Shown piece by piece: positions 15,074 through 22,789 of a DNA stretch of 54,434 nt (the first letter of the stretch is position 1; each line of letters starts with the position of its first letter). The stretch comes from an uncultured Bacteroides sp. (GTDB lineage: Bacteria; Bacteroidota; Bacteroidia; Bacteroidales; Bacteroidaceae), in contig CALUJC010000021.1 of NCBI GenBank assembly GCA_944320865.1, positions 1-54,434 on the forward strand, written 5' to 3'. The position numbers and the translations under genes are program-made. The notes under the pieces were generated by a model. That model saw nothing but the letters and a program-made list of their open reading frames with translations, searched no databases and was not told the origin of the DNA.

Positions 15074-18000
15074 ATGAACAAAAAGTTTTTGAGTGCGCTC
15101 TTTTTGGGGAGTATCATTGCAGCCGGTGGAACGTTTACCGCTTGCTCTGACTACGATGATGATATCGACTCCTTGAATCAGCGCGTAGACGCAGTCGAGC
15201 AAGCCGTGACCGACTTGCAAAATGCCATTAAAGGCGGCAGCATGATTACGAACGTGCAGTCGACAGACAAGGGAGTTGTCGTTACGCTGAGCAACGGAAG
15301 CAGCATTGAGCTGACCAACGGGCTCGACGGTGCCGCAGGGGCTCCGGGGTCTGTCGTTACCATTGGCCCGAACGGCAACTGGTACATCGACGGTGTGGAC
15401 AGCGGCAAACCTTCACGTGGCGAGGCTGGCGCTCCGGGCACTGCCGGTGAGGATGGCGCCGATGGTACCGACGGCAAGTATTACATTCCGGGCGAAAACG
15501 GTTACTGGATAGAAGTAACCCCCAATGCCGACGGAACGGAGACGAAAGAGCAGACTTCCATGAGCTGGACGCCCGACGGAACGGTTACCGCTGTTTGGGA
15601 TACGGCAAACGGCGTACTGTTGTTGAGCAACGTGGAAGGCCACACGGGCGTGCTGAGCATTTCGCTGACCGACGACTTGAAGTCTTTGGTATTTGTTCCT
15701 GAAATGTATTACCAAGGTATCGAGGCCATGGAGGCCAAGACCTTCAACTATACATACCTGACGGTGGGCAAGGTGGATGCCGACGGCAATTACAACACCG
15801 ATAAGCCTGTCAGCAAGGAGGCTGTTTCCATGACTCCGGGTCTGGTGGCTTACTATCACATGAACCCGACTTCGGCAGACTGGAAGGACATCAAGGCGCT
15901 GACCTACATTTCCGACGACAAGGCATACACCAGAGCCGGCGACGTGGTTAAGGCTGTTGTCACCGATTGGGAAGGTGAAAACGGCGTGCTGACCGTACAC
16001 TCCCAGCTGAAAGACGGTGTGATAAAAGACATCGATGCCGACGGCGAAGTAACGGTACTGGCCTTGCAAGCCAACTATAGCTCGAAGGCCGGCAACGATA
16101 CCATCATTACTTCCGACTATGCTGCCGTGAAGGCCAGCAACAAGTTTATTGCTGCTTTGGCTCATGCAGAGGCCTGGCACAGCACTCACCTGTATGCTAC
16201 GGCCCAGCAGGCTATTGACAACACTGCCGATTACACCATAGAGTGGAACTCGGAAGGCATGGACGTTGCCGAGCTTGTTCAGACTCACCTGTCGGATGCC
16301 GCTACGGGTGGCACGGAAGCAGCCTGGGACGAGAACGCTGCCGATGGTATGGTAGAAGACTACGGATTCAAGTACAGCTACGAACTGGTGGGTTACCATG
16401 TTGGTGACAACAAGACTTCGGAGAGTGCCCATGCCGTAATGAACGGTTCGGTGTTGAAGCCCTGCATGCCGGTCGACGGCAAGCAGCCTGCGTGGGACAA
16501 CGCCACCCAGAACAAGGCCGAGAACGGTCGTGAGCCGCTGGTACGCGTTATCCTGACCGATACCATCAGCAACCGCATTGCCGCTGTGGGTTACATCAAG
16601 TTCCACATCACCGACGAGGCTACCAAGAATGAGGTAATCTACAACGTAACCTTCCCGTTTGATGACGTCTACACCGTAAACTGCACGGAAGACGCCACGA
16701 CGCTGAAGATTGAGTGGCACGACTTCGAGGAAGAAATCCTGGCCAAGCTGATAGACCTGGGCATCTCTAAGGAAGAGTTCCACAACGACTTCACGCTGGA
16801 TGGCGGAACAGCCAACGCTACGCAGTACAACGGTATCACGGTGACTTCTACTGCTACGACGAAGAAGGGTGTTGTTGCCCAGACCACAAGCGACACAGGC
16901 GCTGAGGAAACTCAAGTTATCAAGTGGACGTTGAAGAACAACGAGGCTTACCAGTTGTTCAAGAACAATGCTTCCGTATCCGTCAACATCCGCTACAGCA
17001 AGCAGGTATCGGCAGGTATTTACCAATATGTATATGTCACCTTGACCTGGACGCCTAAGGAACGCAACGTGGCTCCTGCCGGCGAACTGAGCAACAGCGA
17101 CAAGATTCAGCAGTACTGGTATGACACGAACTCCAATGTGCCGGGCAGCGGATACAGCGACATTCACGCCAATGTGGAGACCGTTGGCCAAAGCGGTGCC
17201 GATGACGAGTTCAAGTCGGACATCCTGAATACTTTTGTAGGCAACGACGTGAATGTATCGGGCGTGAACGCTGTTTACACAGCCTTCCAAGACACACGGC
17301 TGACCAAAGACTTCACCTTCGTCAATCCGCAGGCCAGCAACTTGACTCCGGTGACCGGCAATTCGGGCACGAAGTATGACATCACTGTCAGCGCCGACGG
17401 CAAGACCCTCTTGGCTAACGTAGTTGGCGCTCCTTCCGTGAAGCAGAATGTAGTAAGAATCAATGGCTCTTTCCTGGAATTCTTCGGGCAGGATGACGCT
17501 ACTTACTCTTTCGCCCGCGACATCTTGAACTACGCCGACCACAAGGCCTTGAACGATAAGGAAACCTTTACCGCCCAACTGCAAGTAGAGGCTGCCAATT
17601 GCGACTACGTTCCGTTTGAACTGGCCAACAACACGTTCTTCGCCAAGTTCTTGCGTCCTATCAGCATTGAAGACCCGCACGAGACGAACTTTGTGGATGC
17701 TACCACCGGCGGCGCCAGCAGCCCTCTGAAGCTGACCTTCATTGACTGGCGTGACCACAACTTCGACAACGCTGACCAGACGAAGGGCGAGAATTACTAC
17801 GCCTACTACAATGTGAAGTCTATAGAATGCCTCACCAGCCAAATCAAGACCGACTTGAACGGTACTTCCGGCAAGTTCGACAAGCTGCTGAGCGCCGTGA
17901 CGAGCAACATCGTCTTCAGCTTCGACGAACCTACCACGGCTCAGATTCAAGGTGCTACTCACTACTTGGGTACGTTGAACTACGAGAACAACGGCACAAC

Positions 18001-18103
18001 AGTAGGCAACTTCCAAATCCAGGTACCGTTCGACGTAACCTACGATTGGGGCACCATCCGCGTATACGTGGTTTGCAAGATTTCGCAGACCGAAGCCAAC
18101 TAA
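15074..18103 (+). CDS. Large surface lipoprotein with PL29-N/DUF4988-like and collagen-like segments
   Basis: A 1009-residue lipoprotein. The signal ends at Cys24 (GGTFTAC) and is followed by the acidic SDYDDDIDS, which resembles the surface-export signal of Bacteroides lipoproteins. Residues 30-52 form a short coiled coil. A strand block (GGSMITNVQSTDKGVVVTLS, NGSSIEL) follows, matching the N-terminal domain annotated in PL29 lyases and DUF4988 proteins. Residues about 83-145 hold Gly-X-Y runs (GLDGAAGAPG and GEAGAPGTAGEDGADGTDG) broken by GPNGNWYIDG. The remaining 860 residues look like repeated beta domains; I see no lyase motif. No enzyme activity should be assumed. A strong terminator follows. 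Confidence 0.8.
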   Translation: MNKKFLSALFLGSIIAAGGTFTACSDYDDDIDSLNQRVDAVEQAVTDLQNAIKGGSMITNVQSTDKGVVVTLSNGSSIELTNGLDGAAGAPGSVVTIGPNGNWYIDGVDSGKPSRGEAGAPGTAGEDGADGTDGKYYIPGENGYWIEVTPNADGTETKEQTSMSWTPDGTVTAVWDTANGVLLLSNVEGHTGVLSISLTDDLKSLVFVPEMYYQGIEAMEAKTFNYTYLTVGKVDADGNYNTDKPVSKEAVSMTPGLVAYYHMNPTSADWKDIKALTYISDDKAYTRAGDVVKAVVTDWEGENGVLTVHSQLKDGVIKDIDADGEVTVLALQANYSSKAGNDTIITSDYAAVKASNKFIAALAHAEAWHSTHLYATAQQAIDNTADYTIEWNSEGMDVAELVQTHLSDAATGGTEAAWDENAADGMVEDYGFKYSYELVGYHVGDNKTSESAHAVMNGSVLKPCMPVDGKQPAWDNATQNKAENGREPLVRVILTDTISNRIAAVGYIKFHITDEATKNEVIYNVTFPFDDVYTVNCTEDATTLKIEWHDFEEEILAKLIDLGISKEEFHNDFTLDGGTANATQYNGITVTSTATTKKGVVAQTTSDTGAEETQVIKWTLKNNEAYQLFKNNASVSVNIRYSKQVSAGIYQYVYVTLTWTPKERNVAPAGELSNSDKIQQYWYDTNSNVPGSGYSDIHANVETVGQSGADDEFKSDILNTFVGNDVNVSGVNAVYTAFQDTRLTKDFTFVNPQASNLTPVTGNSGTKYDITVSADGKTLLANVVGAPSVKQNVVRINGSFLEFFGQDDATYSFARDILNYADHKALNDKETFTAQLQVEAANCDYVPFELANNTFFAKFLRPISIEDPHETNFVDATTGGASSPLKLTFIDWRDHNFDNADQTKGENYYAYYNVKSIECLTSQIKTDLNGTSGKFDKLLSAVTSNIVFSFDEPTTAQIQGATHYLGTLNYENNGTTVGNFQIQVPFDVTYDWGTIRVYVVCKISQTEAN

Positions 18104-18139
18104 GGCAAAGAAAATTGAATACTAATTGATTAATATACG

Positions 18140-18169
18140 GTAAGGAGCTTTCGGGCTCCTTACTTTTTA
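18140..18169 (+). terminator. Rho-independent terminator
   Basis: Perfect 9-bp stem GTAAGGAGC / GCTCCTTAC with loop TTTCGG, followed by TTTTTAT. It ends the large lipoprotein transcript, just before the small lipoprotein gene. Confidence 0.9.
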
Positions 18170-18182
18170 TCTGTACACAATA

Positions 18183-18668
18183 ATGAGACGAAAACACTTT
18201 TTCCTGATTGGGGCGGCATGGTTGCTGTGCAGCGTTTCAGCCTGCCGGCAGGCTGACAGCAAAGCGACTACGGCGGCTCTCGTCACAGAAAAGACTTTTA
18301 CCGACGGGTTGGTGCAGGCGGATACGGCGGCTGTGCTTCGGCTGGTGAACGACTATATGGGCTATGCGCGGCAAGGGGAATATGGCAAGGCTGCCGCCAT
18401 GTTGTATAAACCGGCTCCCGACGATGCTTGGGATGAACCCTTGCTGCTGGACAACGACGAGATGGCGCAGGTGGCCGACATGTTGAGGCGCAGACCGGTG
18501 GCGGCATACAAGGTTACGGACTTGGAGTTCAGGACGGCGATAGACAACGAGGTGAAATGCGTGTATAGCTCGGCTGAATCGTCAGCCATGGTTTATGCCC
18601 TTACTTTCCGCCCCATGAATTACCTGGGAGGATGGCGGCTTTGCCTGTGGAATGGCGATAGGGAGTAG
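18183..18668 (+). CDS. Small lipoprotein of unknown function
   Basis: A 161-residue protein with a lipoprotein signal: MRRKHFFLIGAAWLLCSVSAC, Cys21, then RQADSK. The rest is soluble and mixed alpha/beta; the helical stretch VQADTAAVLRLVNDYMGYAR and the final PMNYLGGWRLCLWNGDRE are recognisable only as features of small Bacteroidales envelope proteins. I do not recognise a family. It starts 14 bases after a terminator, with no clear promoter, so it may depend on read-through. Confidence 0.75.
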   Translation: MRRKHFFLIGAAWLLCSVSACRQADSKATTAALVTEKTFTDGLVQADTAAVLRLVNDYMGYARQGEYGKAAAMLYKPAPDDAWDEPLLLDNDEMAQVADMLRRRPVAAYKVTDLEFRTAIDNEVKCVYSSAESSAMVYALTFRPMNYLGGWRLCLWNGDRE

Positions 18669-18711
18669 TGCCCGTTGCTCTATGGCTCCGGTGTGCTTAT
18701 CATTCGTAAGC

Positions 18712-18816
18712 GAAGAATCTCCTAAAAGCGTAATGAAATAGGAGATTCTTCATACCCCCTCAGGCTCCCCCGTTATCGGGGGAGAACAATGTTCAGGGTG
18801 ACAGAGCAAAACGACA
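18712..18816 (-). repeat. Dispersed 'CCTGAAC..GAAGRATCTCC' repeat, copy 1, with a nested palindrome
   Basis: Read on the minus strand this goes GCTCTGTCACCCTGAAC, then an extra block containing CTCCCCCGATAACGGGGGAG, then GAAGAATCTCCT and AGGAGATTCTTCGC as a 12-bp perfect inverted repeat (18712-18723 and 18740-18751). A second copy without the extra block lies at 20757-20825 in the opposite orientation, on the other side of blaR1-blaI. Confidence 0.75.
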
Positions 18817-18850
18817 GTTACTTCCGCATTCTGTCACCCCTTCTTTCTCT
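18796..18850. terminator. Hairpin between convergent genes
   Basis: Arms GGGTGACAG (18796-18804) and CTGTCACCC (18831-18839) are perfect and T-rich sequence follows on the plus strand (CTTCTTTCTCTTTAT). It separates the small lipoprotein (plus) from blaR1 (minus). The left arm belongs to the dispersed repeat. Confidence 0.5.
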
Positions 18851-18867
18851 TTATCACCGTACCTGCC

Positions 18868-20166
18868 TCATTGCAACTTGAACACGACGGGGAGCGTGTA
18901 GCGCACGTTCACGGGCTGGCCGTCTTGCGTGCCGGGCTTCCATTGGGGCATGGCCTTGATGACGCGGATGGCTTCTTGGTCCAGGCTGGCATCGATGCCA
19001 CGGATAATCTTGACATCGGCCACGCTGCCGTCGGTAGTCACCACGAATTGGGCGATGACGCGGCCTTGTTTCCCGGCTTTTTGCGCGTCTGTCGGATACT
19101 TGACATTCTGTGCCAGGAACTTCATCAGCGCCGGGATGCCGCCGGGAAATTCGGGGGCCACTTCTGCCAAATCAAGCACTTCGCCTTCTACCTTGTTGTC
19201 GTCATAAGCTACCACTACCACTTCTTCCATGTCGGCTTCCTTGGTGGGGGTGGCCGTCTGTTCTTGTGCGGGCTGTTCAGCCGGTTGCTCTTGCTTTTGG
19301 TTTCCGCTGCAAGCCGCTGCCAGGAGGGTTGCCACGGGCAAGAAGAGCAGGTACTTCAGTCTTCCGATGTTTCGGGTCTTTCGTTTGTTCATCATCTTGA
19401 TACGTTCTTTTAAAGGTAAAACATTAAAGTTGTTATAGATAGTTGCTGCAGCCTTGGGATAAGCCAGCCCGAGCAGGTGGTACTGGTAGGCGCGTGCATC
19501 GAAGCCCGAAGCCAGCACGTGGTGGTCGGCCAGATACTCCAGGTTGTTTCGCACGTCGCGTCTCAGCAGCCATGCCGCCGGGTTGAACCAGCAGAGGGTG
19601 CAGGCCAGTTCGGCCACCAGCACGTCTGCCGAGTGCACCTGCCGGGCGTGGGTCTGTTCGTGGGCCAGAATCTCGTCCAGCTCTTGCGGGCTGTGAGCCT
19701 CCGGGCACACGAATATCAGTCGGAAGAAAGAGAACGGAGCTTCGCCCCGTGGCAGCAGGCGGACGCGCGTACCCCCTATCGTCGTGGCGGGGCAGCGGCG
19801 CGACAGCCGGACGATGGCCAGCAGTTGCACCAGCATCCGCCCCGCCAGCAACAGCACGCCCGCCGCGTAGGCCACGGCAAGGTATGTCAGCACGGGGCTA
19901 TCATTGCCTGCGGCCTCCGCGCCTTGCGGGGTGGCAACGTATTCGGGCAACCACGCCTCGGCGGTGATGCCTTGTGCCACTTGTCCGGGCAACAGGTTGC
20001 CTGTCCACCCCTGTAAGGCAGGCAGCGGGGCCAGCAGCGACACGGCGACGATGGTGAGCAACGTGGCCCTGCGCCAGGCAAAGAAGGTGTCGCGGTGCAG
20101 CAGCAGGCGGTACAGTGCGTAGAGCGCTGCCAGCAGCAGGTTGGCTTTCAGCAGGTATATCAGCAT
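18868..20166 (-). CDS. BlaR1-like M56 membrane metallopeptidase with TonB-C-like domain
   Basis: A 432-residue membrane sensor-protease. Spans lie near 5-22, 32-50, 92-115 and 262-284. The M56 zinc motif is HEQTH at 169-173, with E210 of NLEYLADHHVL as the likely third ligand. After the last span comes a Gln/Glu/Pro linker (about 288-310) and a TonB-C-like domain from about 345: EFPGGIPALMKFLAQNVKYP, then GRVIAQFVVTTDGSVADVKI, to the end. In Bacteroidetes M56-TonB_C proteins pair with BlaI-type repressors, as here (three bases downstream of the repressor stop). It probably cleaves the repressor upon a cell-envelope signal. No beta-lactamase gene is adjacent, so the signal is unknown. Confidence 0.9.
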   Translation of the reverse strand: MLIYLLKANLLLAALYALYRLLLHRDTFFAWRRATLLTIVAVSLLAPLPALQGWTGNLLPGQVAQGITAEAWLPEYVATPQGAEAAGNDSPVLTYLAVAYAAGVLLLAGRMLVQLLAIVRLSRRCPATTIGGTRVRLLPRGEAPFSFFRLIFVCPEAHSPQELDEILAHEQTHARQVHSADVLVAELACTLCWFNPAAWLLRRDVRNNLEYLADHHVLASGFDARAYQYHLLGLAYPKAAATIYNNFNVLPLKERIKMMNKRKTRNIGRLKYLLFLPVATLLAAACSGNQKQEQPAEQPAQEQTATPTKEADMEEVVVVAYDDNKVEGEVLDLAEVAPEFPGGIPALMKFLAQNVKYPTDAQKAGKQGRVIAQFVVTTDGSVADVKIIRGIDASLDQEAIRVIKAMPQWKPGTQDGQPVNVRYTLPVVFKLQ

Positions 20167-20169
20167 AGG

Positions 20170-20538
20170 TCAGCCTTCCTCCTTTCCTTTTTCTATCATG
20201 TGGATGATGTCCTTCAGCTCGTCGGCCGAAATCTTCTGCTCCTTGGCGAAGAACGACACCATCTCCTTGAACGAGTTCTTGAAGTAGTGGTTCACGAAGC
20301 CCGTCATGAACGTCCGTTTATATTCACTCTCCTCGACGAGGGGTGTGTAGAGGTACGTGTTGCCCACGCGGATGGCGCGCACATAGTCTTTGCGCTTCAG
20401 GTTGGTCACCACCGAGGCTATGGTGGTGTAGGGCGGGCGCGGCTCGGGATACCGTTCCACAATGTCTTTGATGCAACATCTTCCCAATGCCCAGATGTGG
20501 CGCATCACTTCTTCTTCTTGAATGGTCAGTTTCTCCAT
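20170..20538 (-). CDS. BlaI/MecI/CopY family transcriptional repressor
   Basis: A 122-residue winged-helix repressor. MEKLTIQEEEVMRHIWALG is the family start, with YTTIASVVTNLKRKDYVR as the recognition helix and wing. A dimerising C-terminal helix (FVNHYFKNSFKEMVSFFA, then KEQKISADELKDIIHMIEK) follows. It is transcribed first in a two-gene operon with the M56 protease. Its promoter contains a matching palindromic operator, so autoregulation is likely. It would be released when the partner protease is activated. Confidence 0.93.
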   Translation of the reverse strand: MEKLTIQEEEVMRHIWALGRCCIKDIVERYPEPRPPYTTIASVVTNLKRKDYVRAIRVGNTYLYTPLVEESEYKRTFMTGFVNHYFKNSFKEMVSFFAKEQKISADELKDIIHMIEKGKEEG

Positions 20539-20568
20539 GATTCCAATAAGTTTTCGTTAACGACATTG

Positions 20569-20598
20569 CAAATCTACGAATTAGTCGTATACATCCAA
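20569..20598 (-). promoter_or_regulatory. Repressor-protease promoter with embedded BlaI-type operator
   Basis: On the minus strand TTG (20598-20596), 19 bases, TAGATTTG (20576-20569). The palindrome TACGA-ATTAG-TCGTA (20575-20589) lies between the two elements, so bound repressor would block RNA polymerase. A second half-site, TTCGTAGAT (20637-20645), is the complement of ATCTACGAA at 20572-20580. Confidence 0.75.
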
Positions 20599-20670
20599 TA
20601 AACAGTCGGTTAATAATTACTAAATGTTCGTAGATTCATTGGTTGCCAAGCTGTGCTTAGGCCGTTTGCT

Positions 20671-20750
20671 GGCGTAGTATCGCTACCGCGCTGGCGATAC
20701 TACGCTACCCGGCTGGCGATACTACGCCACCGTGGCGGTGATACTACGCC
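20671..20750. repeat. Phased array C: four units every 22 bp
   Basis: Units start at 20671, 20693, 20715 and 20737, exactly 22 bp apart: GGCGTAGTATCGCTACC, GGCGATACTACGCTACC, GGCGATACTACGCCACC and GGTGATACTACGCC. Spacers are GCGCT, CGGCT and GTGGC. The first 12-mer core (GCGTAGTATCGC) is the reverse complement of the core in units 2 and 3 (GCGATACTACGC), so units 1 and 2 can pair as a hairpin. Confidence 0.88.
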
Positions 20751-20756
20751 GGAAAT

Positions 20757-20825
20757 GTTTTGCTCTGTCGTCCTGAACTCAGTGAAGGATCTCCCATTTA
20801 TTTATGTTTTTAGGAGATTCTTCGC
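20757..20825 (+). repeat. Dispersed 'CCTGAAC..GAAGGATCTCC' repeat, copy 2
   Basis: GTTTTGCTCTGTCGTCCTGAAC, split here as GTTTTGCTCTGTCG then TCCTGAAC, followed by TCAGTGAAGGATCTCC, an AT-rich loop and GGAGATTCTTCGC. The phrase CCTGAACTCAGTGAAGGATCT is similar to a repeat seen in many unrelated bacterial genomes. It is an inverted partner of the copy at 18712-18816. Confidence 0.75.
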
Positions 20826-21034
20826 TTGCACTCCGAATGGCAAAATGATGGTCTTACTGCATTTTAGCACGCCCTCATTCAGAACCATGTTTTCTTTAAC
20901 TGATAAAAAAACTTAAAAGAAACCCCTTTGATGAGTATAAACGACCCATCCGAGTGTATTTATTACAACCTTTGACCTCGAAAGCAAAGCGCGCCATTTA
21001 TATTGTTTCACCATTAATATAGTATTAGCAAAGT

Positions 21035-22567
21035 ATGAAAAGTTTGAAGACCTTGTTGCTGGGCGCATGCGTAGCCCTCTGTGCATGCTCCACGCAGACT
21101 TCCCCGGTGCAGACCAACGAATACGGCACCCGCTGGAAGTGGAATGAAGGAACCATCGTTGTCGAAACGCCCGAACGCCCCGCCGGACAGCAGAGCGCCC
21201 TGGGCCTCACCGTGCCCAAGTTGGAAGTGGTGCGCGTGGGCTTCGTGGGATTGGGCATGCGCGGCCCGGGTGCCGTGGAGCGCTTCACCTACATTCCCGG
21301 CACGCAGATTGTGGCTCTGTGCGACTACGAGCAGGAGCGCGCCGAGCGTTGCCAGCAGTTGCTGAAGAAGGCCTCTATGCCCAAGGCTGCCATCTACTCC
21401 GGCGAGAAGGGATACGAAGAATTGTGCCAGCGCGACGACATCGACCTCGTCTACATTGCTGCCGACTGGCTGCATCACTTCCCCGTGGCCAAGTATGCCC
21501 TGGAGCATGGCAAGAATGTAGCCATCGAGGTGCCCTCGGCCATGAACCTGCAGCAATGCTGGGAGCTCATCAATCTGAGCGAAACCACCCGCAAGCACTG
21601 CTTCATTCTGGAGAATTGCTGTTACGACTGGTTTGAAATGAATACGCTGAACATGGCTCAGCAGGGCGTGTTTGGTGAAGTTATCCGTGCACAGGGCGCT
21701 TACATCCATAACCTCGACGAGTTTTGGGACTATTACTGGAAGAACGGCGAAGGCGACAAGCTGGGCTGGCGGCTGGACTACAACATGCGCCATCGCGGTG
21801 ATGTCTATGCCACCCACGGCCTCGGCCCCGTGGCACAGGCTTTGAACATCCATCGTGGCGACCGCATGAAGACACTTGTGGCCATGGACACCAAGTCCGT
21901 CGTGGGCAAAGCGTTGGTAGAAGCACGTACCGACTCCACCTGCAACAGTTTCCGCAACGGCGACCACACCACCACCCTTATCCGCACCGAGCAGGGCAAA
22001 GTTATCGAGATTCAGCATGACGTGATGACCCCGCAGCCCTACAACCGCCTTTACCAACTGACTGGCACCAAGGGTTTTGCCAACAAATACCCCATTGAGG
22101 GCTATGCCTTGGGCGGCGACCAACTCAACGCTTCGGGCGTGCAGCCTGAGGTGGATAACCTCAGCGCCCACAGCTTCCTGCCCAAAGACGAAATGAATGC
22201 ACTGGTAGAGAAATACCAGCACCCCATTCTGAAGAAATACGGTGAAATGGCCAAGGAAGTAGGCGGACACGGGGGCATGGACTTCATTATGGACGCCCGG
22301 CTGGTGTACTGTCTGCAAAACGGTCTTCCCCTAGACATGGATGTGTACGACCTTGCCGAGTGGTGCTGCCTGGCCGAACTGGGCGCCCTCTCCATGGATA
22401 ACGGCTGCGCCGCTGTGGCTGTGCCCGACTTTACTCGTGGTGAGTGGAATAAGGTGAAAGGTTACCGCCACGCCTTTGCCAGCCCCGAAGACGAAGCTGA
22501 AGCCGCTGCAAAGGCTGCCGCCTTTACCGCCAAGCTGAAGGAGCAAGGTGCCAAAGACTGGCAATAA
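21035..22567 (+). CDS. Gfo/Idh/MocA-fold lipoprotein, GH109-like
   Basis: A 510-residue protein with a lipoprotein signal (MKSLKTLLLGACVALCAC, Cys18, then STQTSP) and an NAD(P)-binding Rossmann domain. The dinucleotide motif VGFVGLGMRGPGAVERF is at about 68-84. The blocks AIEVPSAMNLQQCWELINLS and ILENCCYDWFEMNTLNMAQ, then GVFGEVIRAQGAYIHNLDE and YATHGLGPVAQ, match GH109 enzymes, which cleave alpha-N-acetylgalactosaminides by an NAD-dependent mechanism. It is probably a periplasmic or surface enzyme acting on host glycans. GH109 also includes proteins without proven activity. It is monocistronic and convergent with the export operon. Confidence 0.85.
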   Translation: MKSLKTLLLGACVALCACSTQTSPVQTNEYGTRWKWNEGTIVVETPERPAGQQSALGLTVPKLEVVRVGFVGLGMRGPGAVERFTYIPGTQIVALCDYEQERAERCQQLLKKASMPKAAIYSGEKGYEELCQRDDIDLVYIAADWLHHFPVAKYALEHGKNVAIEVPSAMNLQQCWELINLSETTRKHCFILENCCYDWFEMNTLNMAQQGVFGEVIRAQGAYIHNLDEFWDYYWKNGEGDKLGWRLDYNMRHRGDVYATHGLGPVAQALNIHRGDRMKTLVAMDTKSVVGKALVEARTDSTCNSFRNGDHTTTLIRTEQGKVIEIQHDVMTPQPYNRLYQLTGTKGFANKYPIEGYALGGDQLNASGVQPEVDNLSAHSFLPKDEMNALVEKYQHPILKKYGEMAKEVGGHGGMDFIMDARLVYCLQNGLPLDMDVYDLAEWCCLAELGALSMDNGCAAVAVPDFTRGEWNKVKGYRHAFASPEDEAEAAAKAAAFTAKLKEQGAKDWQ

Positions 22568-22684
22568 CCCGGCCCCCTGACGGGCAGTCTGCCCCCACTG
22601 AATGATAAGGCCGGAAGAAGTGTAAGAGGTTTACTTTAGTAAGTATATTTTATCTTCTTCCTGCCTTTTTTCTTTGTAGGAACC

Positions 22685-22774
22685 AAGTTCGTACCAGGGT
22701 CGTACCAAGTTCGTACCATGTTCGTTCTATTTCCCTCGCTATAGAAGCGAACATGGAGCGAACCTGCTTCGTCT
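22685..22774. repeat. 11-bp phased array with convergent-gene hairpin
   Basis: Four direct units end to end: AAGTTCGTACC (22685), AGGGTCGTACC (22696), AAGTTCGTACC (22707) and ATGTTCGTTCT (22718). After a 13-base break come TAGAAGCGAAC (22742), ATGGAGCGAAC (22753) and CTGCTTCGTCT (22764). CCATGTTCGTTCTAT (22716-22730) and ATAGAAGCGAACATGG (22741-22756) pair with a single bulge, so the array also forms a strong hairpin between two convergent transcripts. Confidence 0.85.
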
Positions 22775-22789
22775 TTTTGTCTATGATTT

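Larger units (their letters stand above)
20539..21034. other. Divergent intergenic region with operator, array C and dispersed repeat
   Basis: No gene is supported in these 496 bases. They contain the repressor promoter/operator (20569-20645), the 22-bp phased array C (20671-20750) and copy 2 of the dispersed repeat (20757-20825). The last 200 bases before the GH109-like gene are AT-rich; I see no clear -7 box there. Confidence 0.65.

Noticed and set aside
15413-18016. 867-residue frame on the minus strand within the large lipoprotein gene
   Set aside because: Long antisense frames are common opposite codon-biased genes. The plus strand has a lipobox, domain matches, an upstream promoter and a terminator; the minus frame has none.
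5326-20750. CRISPR interpretation of the phased arrays
   Set aside because: Units are only 17 bp with 5-bp spacers, the spacers are not unique 30-mers and no cas genes are present.
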